NCBI GenBank assembly: GCA_029962745.1 | Contig: CM057156.1 | Coordinates: 4,381,865-4,445,864, forward strand | Length of the DNA: 64,000 nucleotides | Reading direction: 5' to 3' | Source: Echinometra lucunter | Taxonomy: Eukaryota > Echinodermata > Echinoidea > Camarodonta > Echinometridae | Position numbers and translations under genes: made by a program | The notes under the pieces: model-generated | What the model saw: the letters and a program-made list of their open reading frames with translations, nothing else | Told to the model about the DNA's origin: nothing | Database searches by the model: none | Part shown: positions 22,833-34,499 of the stretch, piece after piece | How positions within the stretch are numbered: position 1 is the first letter of the stretch | Layout: each line of letters opens with the position of its first letter

Positions 22833-23232
22833 ATTGGCGTAAATCCCGGGGGATGGGGGGATAAATCCCCCCCCCACACACTTTTTCAAGAGGGGGGCAT
22901 GGCGTGTACAAATATTCCCCCTCATTTTTAGGAAGAATAATTGTAGTTAATCAGCTAGTGAAATTTTTCGTAAAAATATCATAAACAACGGTCATATCGT
23001 GGAATTTTAATTTGAAATGCTCTTGAAACCCCCCCCCCCAAAGTGGTTATTTTTGGCTCGCTCGCTTCGCTCGCTCGCATAATTAAAGAATTATATTTTT
23101 GTGAGGGTCTGCTAAGGGGAGTAAGTGTGTGTGTGTATGTGTGTATACTTAAGTGTGAGTTCACGCAAGAAATCTGGGCAAAAAGGTCGATCATTCCCCC
23201 CCCCCCTCCTCAAAACGGATTTACGCCGGTGC
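22833..23232. mobile_element. MITE with GGCGTAAATCC termini and 8-bp target duplication
   Basis: The left end TTGGCGTAAATCC and the right end GGATTTACGCCGG form the inverted termini. TATGCACC is found on both sides (22825-22832 and 23233-23240), a perfect 8-bp duplication. The interior has C-runs and the palindromic stretch GCTCGCTCGCTTCGCTCGCT near 23056. It is non-coding and probably hAT-like. Confidence 0.7.
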
Positions 23233-23489
23233 TATGCACCATGACATGACATGACATTCCTAAATTTCCGAGACTCTAATTAACAGAATCAGCAAAACCT
23301 GCTGAAAAATGATATATGGAGTCAACGAACGGAAAATTGAATCAATCTTTCTACTTTGAAGTCGCAAACGTACCCCTCCTACGTAAAGGCGTATCATTCC
23401 TTGAGGCGATGTAGTATGCAGGATGCTCAATGGGATCTAATCATCTTTTTAACCTTAACGTTCCTTTTATCTTTCCTCTCTCAAACGCT

Positions 23490-23504
23490 CTTTCTCTCTC
23501 TCCT

Positions 23505-23543
<39 letters not shown>

Positions 23544-23560
23544 GTCTCTCTCATTCACTC
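23490..23560. repeat. (CT)n microsatellite
   Basis: An imperfect CT tract immediately left of the MITE at 23600. Confidence 0.85.
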
Positions 23561-23599
23561 ACTTTCTCCTCTCCCCACACATTTGGAATTAAAAGTTCA

Positions 23600-23869
23600 A
23601 TTTCGCACCCTAAATGCAACACTGGCAGCACCTTTTTGGGTACAATCTTGCACCCTACATGAAAAAGGTGCAAATAAGCACCCTTTTGGCTTGTTTGCAC
23701 TCGAAAATGCCCGTCTGCACCCTTAAAGATGCAGCTTTGCTTTTAAAAGGGTGCAAATTTGCACCTTCCCTAAAGGGTAGAAGTCTCTACCCTTAAAGGT
23801 GCAAAAGCTTAGGGTGCAAAGTTGTACCCATAAAGAAGCTCCTAGTGTTGCATTTGAAGGGTGCAAAAC
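23600..23869. mobile_element. Palindromic MITE rich in GGTGCAA motifs (copy 1)
   Basis: GCACCCTAAATGCAACACTG at the left is mirrored by AGTGTTGCATTTGAAGGGTG at the right. The interior is packed with AAGGTGCAA and TTGCACC in both orientations. The same element is at 58654-59039, confirming a dispersed family. Confidence 0.75.
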
Positions 23870-23872
23870 GCG

Positions 23873-24380
23873 GAGACGTCTCCAAAATAAGCTCTCACCA
23901 AAGAGACGTCTCTGCAACAAGTTTCAAAATAATTATGTAGGGCGTTTGCAGTATCATGCACCTGACTTGAACCAGGAGGAATGTCAGCACGCGTTCAGTC
24001 ACGTGGTTTCTAAAGTGGGTCAGACATCGTCAGGTAGAGTCGCGGAGACGTCTCTGCAACGTCTCATCAGTCTTTCTGGTCTCCTCCTGGTCTCCGCGAC
24101 GTCTCTGAGACGTCTCTGAGACGGCTCAGAGACGTCTCGGAGATATCGCGGAGACGTCTCAGCAGTCGCGGATATAATTAGTCTCCGCAACTAATGGATA
24201 CGTCTCGGAGACGTCGCGGAGACTTCGCAGAGACTGTAAAAAAGTCTCCCAAAAAATCGAGCATGTTCGAATTTTTTGCGACTTCTCGGAGACTCCATAA
24301 TTTTCAGGAGACGTCTCAGAGACATCGCGGAGACGTCTCTGCAACTAGCAAAATCTGGAGTCGCAAACTAGTCGCGAACT
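23873..24380. repeat. Array of palindromic GACGTCTC motifs
   Basis: The octamer GACGTCTC occurs nine times in about 500 bp, usually as GAGACGTCTC, plus decayed forms (GAGACATCGC, GAGACGTCGC). Common contexts are CGCGGAGACGTCTC and AGACGTCTCTGCAAC. It starts directly at the end of the GGTGCAA MITE and finishes near ACTAGTCGCGAACTAGTTTC. There is no ORF of interest. Confidence 0.75.
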
Positions 24381-25750
24381 AGTTTCAAGCCCAGTGAGAT
24401 ACCCCCTTTAGTGTGCAGTGTGGTCATGGCCACACGCAGCGGGGGGGGGGGGGGGGGCAGTTGCCACCCGCAGAAATTTTGAAAACTTATACTTTTTTTT
24501 ACTGAAAATTTTCACAAAATCCACGAAAAGTGTGTACCAAATCCTTTATTTTCACTTTCAAAAATGCAAAAGCGCCCTCATTACCAGCTCGGTCGCCTCG
24601 CTCCCTTGCTTTTAATCTTTTTCGAAAATTTTTACGCGTCTTGCCTCCCCAGGAAAAATGTTCTGCGTACGGCCCTCAGTGTGGTGATGGTGTGGTGTGT
24701 GCGCATGCAATATCCTAATGTATGGAACACAGGTGTGTGTTTGGGGGGGGGGGGGGGAGGGATCGGCGGAGTGAGAATGGAACTAGCCCTTTATATCCCC
24801 TCTATAGCTATGATGATATTTGCTCGTTGTTACAGGTTGTTATTATTCATGATAACAATAAAAATCAATATGGTATACGCAAGATGAAGTCTGTAAGCCT
24901 GATGACCACTTTAATTTTGAAGGGGAGAGGAGAGGAGAAAGTGAGTGAGTGTCACATGATAGCCTACATGCAATGTTGGCTCTATAATGCGTGACTTCAT
25001 TACTTGATGCGTTGATACAGCATGACGATTTTAACATAATCTCCATGAAATTGCTGTATTTCACAATAATAACACTGGAAGAGTCGAGAAAGAGTAGCAG
25101 ACTGACACTTAATCGATGAAATTAAGTTTTCTTTCAAGATAATGGGAACACTCACGCAGTGGGCGCTCTTTGTATAAATTTTCAATGTGTTCGGGGTTGC
25201 GTTAACAGAGGTTGGAGAGAAAGAAAAATAAGAGGAAGAAAGACAGAGAAGGACACACACATAAAGAAAGACAGAGAGAGGCAGAGAGAGAGAGGGGGGC
25301 ATAGATGACTGCTTAGTAGTCTCAGTGTGGGGGAATTTAGATCATATCATCAATGACATATTTTTCCTTTCGGTCAAATTTTCAAAATTATTTACAGAAC
25401 TTTAAAGACTACAACAAAGGGACAGAAAGAATTAAATGTGAGAGTGCAATTAAGCATGGGGGGGGGTATAGCCTCATTAAATTATTCCCCTACTACTCAA
25501 CCGTCGTGATGCCCATGACAGTAACAAATTCATATTGTTCTAAGTAAAGTTCTATTAGTGAAGTCTTTAGTCTGAAACAAATAGCTTAAAGTGATTACAC
25601 AATGGTAAATTTTTTTTTGATATATGATGGAGAATAGAATTCTATGAAGAATAACAATAAAAATTTGATGATTTTCAATCGAAATCAGTGCATTTTGGCT
25701 AATTTTCTCATTAAAAGTCAAGAGTTTACCAAAACATTTGAGTATGAGGT
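24381..25750. other. Intergenic, low-complexity and element debris
   Basis: It contains G-runs near 24440 and 24742 and a GA-rich tract near 25215-25300. No exon is supported. Confidence 0.4.
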
Positions 25751-25920
25751 ATGACGTAAAAGTGGGTACCCAGCTTCGCGTATTGTAGTTGTGCTGCGCG
25801 CTAGACTGTACAATATGTATTATACCTTGCACGCATTTTGTTAGAAATGCGCGACAAGGTACCCACTTTGACGTCATTCTGACGTCAAAGTGGGTACCCA
25901 GCTGAAACTGGGTCACAGCT
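25750..25920. repeat. Inverted repeat with paired TGACGTCA octamers
   Basis: GGTACCCACTTTGACGTCA (25858-25876) and its exact reverse complement (25880-25898) are separated by only TTC, a 19-bp perfect hairpin. Each arm contains TGACGTCA, the consensus cAMP-response element. A third partial copy, TATGACGTAAAAGTGGGTAC, lies near 25750-25770. It is 650 bp upstream of the Amt B start codon, but probably transposon-derived. Confidence 0.75.
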
Positions 25921-26554
25921 GAGGGGTCAAAAATATCCTGAAATCTTACCACATTTGGGGGTTTCCTTGGTAATACAACTTTTGAAAAAAAAATAGGCAG
26001 ATGATTTTCTGCTAATGAAATCATGCTCTTTTAAATGAACTAACATTTTTTCAGCATTGGGTACCCCCTTTAAAACTCAATTGCTTGCGTAACCAGAAGA
26101 AATGGCGTGCTCGTTTTCTGAGCGCGCATCCAGAATCCGTGCGGCAACATCCATTAAAGTAGTAAACAGAGGTAATGTACAACAGTAATTAAGATGAGCG
26201 ATGTGCGAGAGTTTGAAATTCGATCCAAATAAACTGACTGTTTGTTCTTTATGTGATATATGATTAAGTTGTGTTGGTTCACTCGAAAGTAAATGGTCAC
26301 TTTTGCATTCATTTTCCTCTACAACTAGCAAGCGATCAATTAGCGCGAACTCTCTGCTTTGTATTTTCGAAGCCAATCACAATTTCAACGGGTAACCCAT
26401 AAAGAGCTGCCTTTCGTGCTGTTCAGTCATTATCTCTGTTTCTACCAGACGCGAGATACCTACCACACAAATTCGCCGACTGATGACTATAAACGACGTA
26501 TCAACGAATAAGAACGCATACCTTTGCGAAATAATCTCAATTTGCTAAAGGAAA

Positions 26555-26735
26555 ATGGAGAATATAACTCTACCAACTGAGGAGGGCAATTATACCAATG
26601 AATCGTGTGCCGGGTACGAGAATGCTACCGGTTGCTACGGGAACGTCACCGAGGAGGCAGAGGTACCGGGAACAAGCTGGGATGATGCTACGTGGATTCT
26701 CACTAGTGCTTTTGTTATTTTCACCATGCAGTCTG
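26555..26735 (+). CDS. Ammonium transporter (Amt family) copy B, exon 1
   Basis: This exon encodes the first 60 residues plus one base of the next codon. The N-terminus has five N-glycosylation sequons (residues 3, 12, 15, 23 and 30), so it is probably extracellular. It is followed by SWDDATWILTSAFVIFTMQS, the start of the first Amt membrane helix, nearly identical to copy A. The exon ends CAGTCTG|GTGAGTAG (26735), a phase-1 donor. The ATG lies in AAAATGGAG. Exon 2 is 22.6 kb downstream and joins exactly to restore QSGFGLLESG. Confidence 0.88.
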
Positions 26736-27589
26736 GTGAGTAGGACCCCCAAAATATTTTTAAATTCTTATGAGCAAAAGATTTGAATAAAAGTATGAAC
26801 GTAGAGTGAGCTTGGTAAAGAAATGTAGGAAGAGAAGAGAGGGAAGGATGAAGATGAGAAAAAAACATATTGGGAAAGGAGATATTATGTAACCCTACTC
26901 ATTCTCATAGAATTTTTTTTAAATGGAGAGACGAAAATTTCTAAAAGAAAAACATGTTGATGTATTGCATTTACTTTGAAAACAGAGAACATCAAATTTA
27001 TTTCGAATACAGACTAGTCATTTTCTTATTTAATACTTTGCAACACATAAGAGCAAAGCCTATTCATGTTGATTCGAAATGTTTTCGTCTACTTCATATT
27101 CAAGTTCGTTGACTTTCCTCTTTTAGTACCAAATTGGGAATCACAAATCTCAAAATACTTTATTATTGACAAAACTGACAAGTACTGAAGTATAAATTAC
27201 GGTAGAGCAGTGATTGGAAGAGCGTCAGTTTATTTACAGATGGTTATGCCACTGGCTTTTGCAAATAGTCCGCCATTCTGTGATGTTTCTCTTCCGTCTT
27301 TCTTTCTTTCGTTCTTTCTTTTTCGTTTTTTAAAAAACCATTTTCACATCTTGAGTTTTCTTTTTCTGAGTTATTTCATACATAAATTCACCTTCATTAC
27401 CAACCGAAATACTTCTACACGATATATTTCATCTCTCATCTCATTTTTGTTTTTTATATTTTAAACCTTTGATCCATACGGCTTTACGGCATGACCTGCA
27501 CTATACGCCAATGTCTCCTGTCATTATGCCGAATAATATTTTAGTTCATGTGGAAAAAAGTGTGAATGTTGAAAACGACATGCTTCTTT

Positions 27590-30500
27590 GTTTAATACAA
27601 ACATGTTTCTCTCTCTCTCTCCCCCTCCCCTGGATGATATTAATTGTATTCCCTTTGTAGCTAACCTCCAATGTACCAAGAAATGCAGACTGTATTGATT
27701 AGTGAAATAAGTGTTGTGTATTTTGTATTTGTATTTGTGTTTGTTTTTATTTGGACTCTTAGAAACCAAACATTTCTAGGATGGGTAAGAATGGTAAGAA
27801 CGTTAAAACACAAACACCACCTGGCTGCATCCCCGATGAAAATATAGTCAAAATGTACAGATTTCATTAACAAATATAAGTCTATCATAAAGCAAGTTTT
27901 ATATAGCAATGAAATATATTACCAAAGAAAATATGACGTTAGAGTAGACAAATACAATGGAAACTCAGTATAGCGAGGTCCTTGGGACCATCAAAATTAT
28001 CTTGTTATAGCAGGAATCTTGTTATATCATGGTTTAAAAACAATAAAATATAAAGAGCTGGGACCGAAATATTACCTTGTTATATCAGGAATGTTATTAT
28101 ATCAGATCTCTTGATATCGAGTTTTCACTAAGTACTGCAAAACAGCATACTGGTAGCTTACATGAGGTAAAAGCAAACAAAATATTGAATTTGTGAAAAC
28201 GAGATTAAGCCACATATTCAGAGAGTTGCACAAAGGTTGTCGTATGTCAAGCTTTTATAACTACTACTTGTATCTGATAGGTCATGAAGCATTCATTAAC
28301 AACTATGTTTTCTTTGTTATAGAGAAGGTTGTTACGAGGGTTGTAAGTACTGTACCTGGTAAACCAACTGATCTCAGTGGAAAAGAAAGAGATTTTTATT
28401 TTTCAAGCGACATGCAGAAGTTAAAAAGGAAAACAATTTTTAATATCCAAAATCAGCACAGAACAATATCTCTCAAAGGATTTCTTTTCAAATGTTCTCC
28501 TTCCTAAAATCTTGATGTATGTGGTATGCACTCATTTCTATCATTCAATCATTACACTAATTTGTATAATTTCTATAATTATACTTTACTTCAAAAGACG
28601 TAAAGTAAGAGTTATTTTGTATATCTCTAAGGAACTCAAGAATCATATGATACCATACCGTCGTGTGATTGTTTTTTTTTTAAACTTCAGGTTAGATTTT
28701 AATCTGAATTTGAATTGAATTTGAACATCATTCTTTATAAACATAAACATGGCTCGACAAATTGATATGGTAATGTTAAAAGATCCAAACATAGAATAGC
28801 GTGACCAGAAAATATCCTGCAGAGCTAATCGAATAAAGTATTCAAAGAAATACATGTAAAAACTGGACAAACATAAAGTATTTGGAAGATCCATATTTGT
28901 TGTGTGGATGAAGCTGAACCAGGAAAGAACGTTTATGGCAACAATGTCACACGTTGCAGATAACAAGATTCATGACGTTAATTCTATGCCGATTACAAGG
29001 TTAGTTCTATAAAGTAGAGCTTATTCTGTCGTGCAAATGCAAGAACAGTAGGAGTCAAGCAAACCAAAGAGCACGAGGTCATATTCTCAACTATGTTTGA
29101 CAGAGGAACTTCCTTAGGGTCCATGAGTTCGTGAAGTGTCCTACCTTGAAGACTGTACATAGAGAGTCTTAAACAATCTGACCTAAGTCGTATACTCGCA
29201 ATGAATACTCTGTCCATTGAGTCCACTGCTGCGTACAGGTGTTCATGGTTATGACTCGCTGTGATAGACGTGATCACGTGACCTTCCCTGTCAATGAATG
29301 TAACGGCGCCAGGTTTGCTGCCCCGGGTGATAACGACCATAGGCCCACTCTTCATCACACAAATCCTCTCTGGTTTCATGTCTCCTGTGGGGACGACTTC
29401 TTCTGGAATCGATTTCTCACCACCGAAGATGTAGATCTCTGGATTGCCATTGACGGCGTAAATGTTGTCGTCACTGTCACTGCAAATGCGAAGAAAGTAA
29501 TTTCCTTTCATACATCTGTACTGGACACCCGAGGATGAGCCATCTGGATTGAATAGCCGTAAGGTTTGACTACCATGGGACACAGCAACTCTGCTGTCTG
29601 TAAGTTTAGTTATGTCACAGACTTCGCCAACTGCAGTTGGCAGATATTGTTCTGATTTACCAGACAACCAGATGCACTCAGAACCGCTTTTGTTGGATCC
29701 ATATCCTACGTGAACAGTGTCTTCAGACGTTGCTGTCATACCCTGAACAAAGGCGGAAAGAGATATCACTCTCATGACTGCCAGGGTGTTCTTAACTTTT
29801 CCTGTAAAGGAACTAATCCCAGTCGTACCTAAAGATTCCGGCGAAATCGGACTCTCTCTAGAATGTGTTCTTTCCCCTTGCTGTAATCGCACTATGCCTA
29901 GTTCTGGCAACCCATAGCTGGCCGGAATGAATCGCAAACACTCCACAGTCTCTTTAGATGCTCTGGTAGTGTCCTGGAATGTAGCTTTTTTGTTCAGGGC
30001 GTCATCCAGATCATCTGCAAGGATATTGCAAATTGTAATAGCTGATCCATCCATAAGCATTTTAGAACTGCTCTCAAGTTGTGACCAGTGTTCATCGATA
30101 TAAGCAATCACTCTCCTGTGATTAGCAACATCACTGTCCAGTTTCTTGCTTTGAATTTCTTGAAGGGAATGTGCCCTTTTCAAAAGTCTTGTTTTCTTTT
30201 CAAGGAGCACTGTAACTTTCTTCTTATAAGCGGCACATATTTCCTTCTCTGCTTGTTCGGCTGATCTACATATTTCCATATGGTGCTCTTCACAAAGTCG
30301 CATTTCTTCAGCAATCATTTCCTTCATTTTCTTACATCGCTCACCAATATTTTCGACCCGTTGTCTAATATCGTTCTCGATAGCTTCCTTCTTTTCTATA
30401 TCATGATCACGGTGTTCAGGATCGCGAATGCAAAATGGACACATTGTTATATTACACTGCTTACAATAAAATGTCTCATTCTCATTGTGTGTTATGCACT

Positions 30501-30810
30501 GTTTGGTAGACTGTTTAATAAGCAGTGCTTGTCTTTGATCATGTTGTACCTTTTCCACCAGTCCTTTGATGGCCACATTTGGTGCAAGACCCTGTATCAT
30601 TTCCTTGCCTAGTAGAGTTAGCTTCTTACAAAGTGGACACTCTATGTTGTTGTAGGATCTGCGCGTCTTGTGATATCTGTCCAAACATTTTCTACAAAAG
30701 GTGTGTCCACATACCAAAAGAGTTGGGTCTTCGAAGGGTGCTAGACAAATGGAACACTTCAGATCCTCATAGTATGTATCATCTTCCAGCTTCTCAGCCA
30801 TTTCAGCCAT
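27590..30810. repeat. Segmental duplication, copy 1 (with intact TRIM)
   Basis: The block beginning TTTAATACAAACATG and continuing through TGGATGATATTAATT, AAATTGATATGGTAAT and the TRIM coding region is matched in order by 35620-39025. Copy 1 carries extra sequence at about 27775-28135, including a small MITE-like stretch with GAAACTCAGTATAGCGAG at one end and CGAGTTTTC at the other. Confidence 0.8.
28993..30810 (-). CDS. TRIM family RING/B-box protein, intronless
   Basis: A single open frame of 605 codons. The RING finger spans residues 19-61 (C19, C22, C34, H36, C39, C42, C58, C61) and predicts E3 ubiquitin-ligase activity. A B-box type 2 zinc finger follows with C105, H108, C116, C119, C124, C127, H133 and H136, all ligands present. 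A charged coiled coil covers about 140-260. The C-terminal 270 residues lack a SPRY domain and look like a beta-propeller-type repeat region, as in TRIM2/3/45/56-like proteins of marine invertebrates. It lies antisense inside Amt B intron 1. The ATG at 30810 precedes the RING directly; a second Met at residue 4 is an alternative start. Lack of introns suggests a retroposed ancestor. Role in immunity or development is not determinable here. Confidence 0.92.
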   Translation of the reverse strand: MAEMAEKLEDDTYYEDLKCSICLAPFEDPTLLVCGHTFCRKCLDRYHKTRRSYNNIECPLCKKLTLLGKEMIQGLAPNVAIKGLVEKVQHDQRQALLIKQSTKQCITHNENETFYCKQCNITMCPFCIRDPEHRDHDIEKKEAIENDIRQRVENIGERCKKMKEMIAEEMRLCEEHHMEICRSAEQAEKEICAAYKKKVTVLLEKKTRLLKRAHSLQEIQSKKLDSDVANHRRVIAYIDEHWSQLESSSKMLMDGSAITICNILADDLDDALNKKATFQDTTRASKETVECLRFIPASYGLPELGIVRLQQGERTHSRESPISPESLGTTGISSFTGKVKNTLAVMRVISLSAFVQGMTATSEDTVHVGYGSNKSGSECIWLSGKSEQYLPTAVGEVCDITKLTDSRVAVSHGSQTLRLFNPDGSSSGVQYRCMKGNYFLRICSDSDDNIYAVNGNPEIYIFGGEKSIPEEVVPTGDMKPERICVMKSGPMVVITRGSKPGAVTFIDREGHVITSITASHNHEHLYAAVDSMDRVFIASIRLRSDCLRLSMYSLQGRTLHELMDPKEVPLSNIVENMTSCSLVCLTPTVLAFARQNKLYFIELTL

Positions 30811-31778
30811 ACTTCGAGTTCAAAGTGATTTCATCACGGGGATTTCATGAACAATTCATTTCCTTGTTACGTTCAACCTTCCTCTTGGCATTAGGATTGG
30901 TAACTGTTTTTGACTTGGAATGAAAAGGGACAAAGTCTAATTCAGAACAATGCACCTTTGGAAGAGTTAAACTTCAAGGCTGCGGTCTCTTCGTCCCAGG
31001 GGTATTTTTGTCATCCAAGATTGAGAAGAACCCAGGAATTCATTCCTGGAAATGGGAGTTCTGTGCATCCATATTAAGCTATACTTTTTAAAAGGGTATA
31101 TAAATCCATACATTTGATGAGAATAATCCCTGTTGGTGAGCGATCCCACGGTATGAATGAATGCCTCGGTTGTATACATTCGCATTCCAGTAATGTAAGC
31201 CGATTGATTTCATAACGCATAATAGAACGTGTCCAATCGGCTTAGATCAAAGTTCAGAAAGGTGAAAAAGCAAATATAATCATCATCACGTCATCTTAAA
31301 TTGAATTATGATTTAAAAGACACCCAATATTCCACGATCCAAATAATCTCCCCTTCATCATGCTTATGCCTTTGAATCTTGGAGGCGGCTGAATTCTAGT
31401 GAAGGTAAAATAAGCTGTGGAATTCATCATTATTTTTGTTACCATGTGAAAGAACATCCTACACTTGTAACGTCATAAGGTAATAATTGCTATTAGAATG
31501 TCCTTCTGCTCGAAAATGAATACGAATTAGCTTAAATCATTGATTTTATTTCAATATCCCATACGCTCATATCTGTCTGCAGTACTTTTCACTATTACGA
31601 CAAGTTGTAAGCTTGTTTATGTACACTTAAAATTTTATGTCCAAACGATTTTTTAATTTTGAAAAAAATATCATTTCATCTAGTTTCCTCTCGATATTTT
31701 GGATGGAGACCGAAAAGCTTTAATAGTTGCCTGTCAAATTGTAAAGGAAGGAGGGGAAATATTACCGTGCGAAGAAGA

Positions 31779-31809
<31 letters not shown>

Positions 31810-33051
31810 TTGTGGGGTGTGGGAGTGTGTGTGTATTCCTTATGATTATCATTATTTTTACAGACGTGTATCAATCAGATATGATTATTTGCGTCTAGGC
31901 ACCGACCTTTAACGTCACCATCCGAAGAATGCAGGACTCAGTCTCGAACCTTCGAACCTGGGTCCGCTGGGTCCGCTGAGTTGCATGTTTAATAATAGTC
32001 TCTTGCTTTAAGTGCTTTTAGAATTTCATAGGCCTCTGTATCTTGCACTTTTCTTGCCTAGAAGCTAGATCACAGTTTATGTCAGTATATTGTTATGAAT
32101 CTTTTGTGATCACAATGTGCTCCACCTTTCATCTCATTACGTACGTGTTAATATGATAATGACATGTCATAAAACTTTACATGTAAACATTGGTGAAACA
32201 AGAATGAACATGATGAAAAACAAAGATGTACAAAGATGGGAGTGGAATACAACTAAAAGTTAGAAAGAAATGAAAGAGAGAGGGGGGGGGTAGTGAGAGA
32301 TCGGGGGTGCAGTTGTGGAGATTGCTGGATCGTAGATTCGAGTTTTACCCGCCATGAATTTTGATTTCGGATTTACGCTTCATTTTGCTAATTACCATCG
32401 ACAGCTTAGCTAAGTTCGACTGCACTGCGACCCCTCACAATGCTCACTATTTTTTCCTCCACCCCCCCCCCCTCCAATAAAGTTTCATTTCTACCACCGT
32501 AAAACAAAAATCCCAACAAATTGATCAAATTATTTTAATAATTTGTTCATGCGTACAGTGTACTTGTATATTTATCAAGAAAAAATGAATATGTGCATAA
32601 GTATGTTTGTTCATATTTTAATAATACCTGTAATTCCATTGTTCTTCTTTCTGTTGGAAATGAAATGAATACGCATTGAACTGAACAATATGCTCCCTTC
32701 CTCTCTTTTCATCTCAAACGCAGCTGCAGATATTTGTTCTAGTAAAACAGAAAAATCCATTTACTATTGCCATGTCAGAACTGTAATGTTGTTTAGATCA
32801 TGGTGATCCAGGAGCGTGGATACGAAAAACACAGGATCAGCCATTGATATAAAAAACTGAATAGACGAATTTTCTTTTCACCCTTTGGTTCGTTGTGTTG
32901 GACACATTATGTTCGCAGACCCTATTCGCAAGGAATCAACCTATAGATCCAGTGAGCCGTGGCAAGATTGACGTGACCCTTTTTGCAAAAATTCTCACTG
33001 AAAATCTTAATCTATTCAGTACTTTTTGGTGAAGGTTATGCAAAGCATATG

Positions 33052-33055
<4 letters not shown>
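30811..33055. other. TRIM upstream flank, no gene seen
   Basis: This is the 5' side of the TRIM gene. It includes a short GA tract near 31785-31808 and a tRNA-B-box-like CGAACCTGGGTCC near 31955, possibly SINE debris. No exon is supported. Confidence 0.4.
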
Positions 33056-33126
<71 letters not shown>

Positions 33127-33157
33127 TGATGATAATAATGATAATAATAATAATAAT

Positions 33158-33201
<44 letters not shown>

Positions 33202-33235
33202 TACAGTTCTTGTATAGCGCATATCAAATTATGAT
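33056..33235. repeat. (AAT)n microsatellite joined to a TATAGCGC retroelement tail
   Basis: About 150 bp of AAT repeats is followed by TACAGTTCTTGTATAGCGCA. The same junction of a triplet repeat with TTTGTATAGCGC-like sequence recurs at about 51163-51245 and 59965-60010, and in the opposite orientation near 55970. It marks the 3' ends of LINE/SINE copies. Confidence 0.7.
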
Positions 33236-33386
33236 ATAACATCTCAATGCGCTTCCAAAGGATAATGATGAACGAATGAAAGTCTATCAAAATACAGCCA
33301 TGATGATTATAACTGTATAATGCAGACCACCAAAATGTTGAAACTCAAGATTATCATTATTTTGCAAAATTCAGAATAAATCATTC

Positions 33387-33886
33387 NNNNNNNNNNNNNN
33401 NNNNNNNNNNNNNNNNNNNNNNNNNNNNNNNNNNNNNNNNNNNNNNNNNNNNNNNNNNNNNNNNNNNNNNNNNNNNNNNNNNNNNNNNNNNNNNNNNNNN
33501 NNNNNNNNNNNNNNNNNNNNNNNNNNNNNNNNNNNNNNNNNNNNNNNNNNNNNNNNNNNNNNNNNNNNNNNNNNNNNNNNNNNNNNNNNNNNNNNNNNNN
33601 NNNNNNNNNNNNNNNNNNNNNNNNNNNNNNNNNNNNNNNNNNNNNNNNNNNNNNNNNNNNNNNNNNNNNNNNNNNNNNNNNNNNNNNNNNNNNNNNNNNN
33701 NNNNNNNNNNNNNNNNNNNNNNNNNNNNNNNNNNNNNNNNNNNNNNNNNNNNNNNNNNNNNNNNNNNNNNNNNNNNNNNNNNNNNNNNNNNNNNNNNNNN
33801 NNNNNNNNNNNNNNNNNNNNNNNNNNNNNNNNNNNNNNNNNNNNNNNNNNNNNNNNNNNNNNNNNNNNNNNNNNNNNNNNNNNNNN
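33387..33886. other. Assembly gap of exactly 500 N with duplicated flanks
   Basis: The left flank ends TTATTTTGCAAAATTCAGAA and then TAAATCATTC. The right flank starts TTATTTTGCAAATTCAGAAT and then AAATCATT. The contigs therefore overlap by about 30 bp and the gap may be artificial. Confidence 0.95.
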
Positions 33887-34329
33887 TTATTTTGCAAATT
33901 CAGAATAAATCATTATCTATGTTTATTACATCGATTATGTACCCCGGCTTTAGTTATGCAACCGTTGCGCTTCGTGCTTCAAGGAATAAATCCTACCAGG
34001 TACCCAATTACTACACGTGGGTCGAGAGTGGCAAATTATAGGGACTGATCTGAATCATGTAAAGAAAGGGCCATTTTCTGAATTTTGATGCTTTGCTCTT
34101 TGTCTCATATCTAGTAATTCCTTTTTGCATTCACCTGTTTGTTACACATTGTTGTGCTAAAAGAACTGTGTTTTTATGTTATCATGGTTATGTTGGCATT
34201 AAAAAAATATATTTGTAATTTTTGTGCTCTGTATCCACGGTAACAAACACCATGGTTACAGCTGTATGCCATACTGACAGGTAACAATTCATCAGAAATA
34301 TATCTCGCAATCGGTACATTTCTGTCTGC

Positions 34330-34490
34330 GCAAATTGTAGAGTTCCCGTCGAAAGTCGGGGTTCGATCCCCGCGGTACGGCACTTATGCCCTTGAGAAAG
34401 GCATTTTTATCTACATTGCTTTTTTATCATACATCAAATAAATGAAAATGCTATAGGCATTATTGATGCCAACGTTTGCACTTGTTTTTT
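34330..34490 (+). mobile_element. tRNA-derived SINE (family 1, copy 1)
   Basis: A B-box-like GGGGTTCGATCCCCGC is followed by GGCACTTATGCCCTTGAGAA, a short T-tract, CTACATTGCT, AAATAAATGAAAATGCTATA and AACGTTTGCACTTG. The same order of blocks occurs on the minus strand at 59381-59566 and, shortened, at 60156-60246. It is not a functional tRNA because the 5' half does not fold with the 3' half. Confidence 0.7.
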
Positions 34491-34499
34491 AAACAAAAA

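Noticed and set aside
26077..26376. 99-codon ORF on the minus strand upstream of Amt B
   Set aside because: No family motif or splice context; it probably overlaps the Amt B promoter by chance.
34330..34383. tRNA 3'-half with GGGGTTCGATCCCC
   Set aside because: There is no matching 5' half, and the same sequence occurs as a SINE head at 59381-59566.
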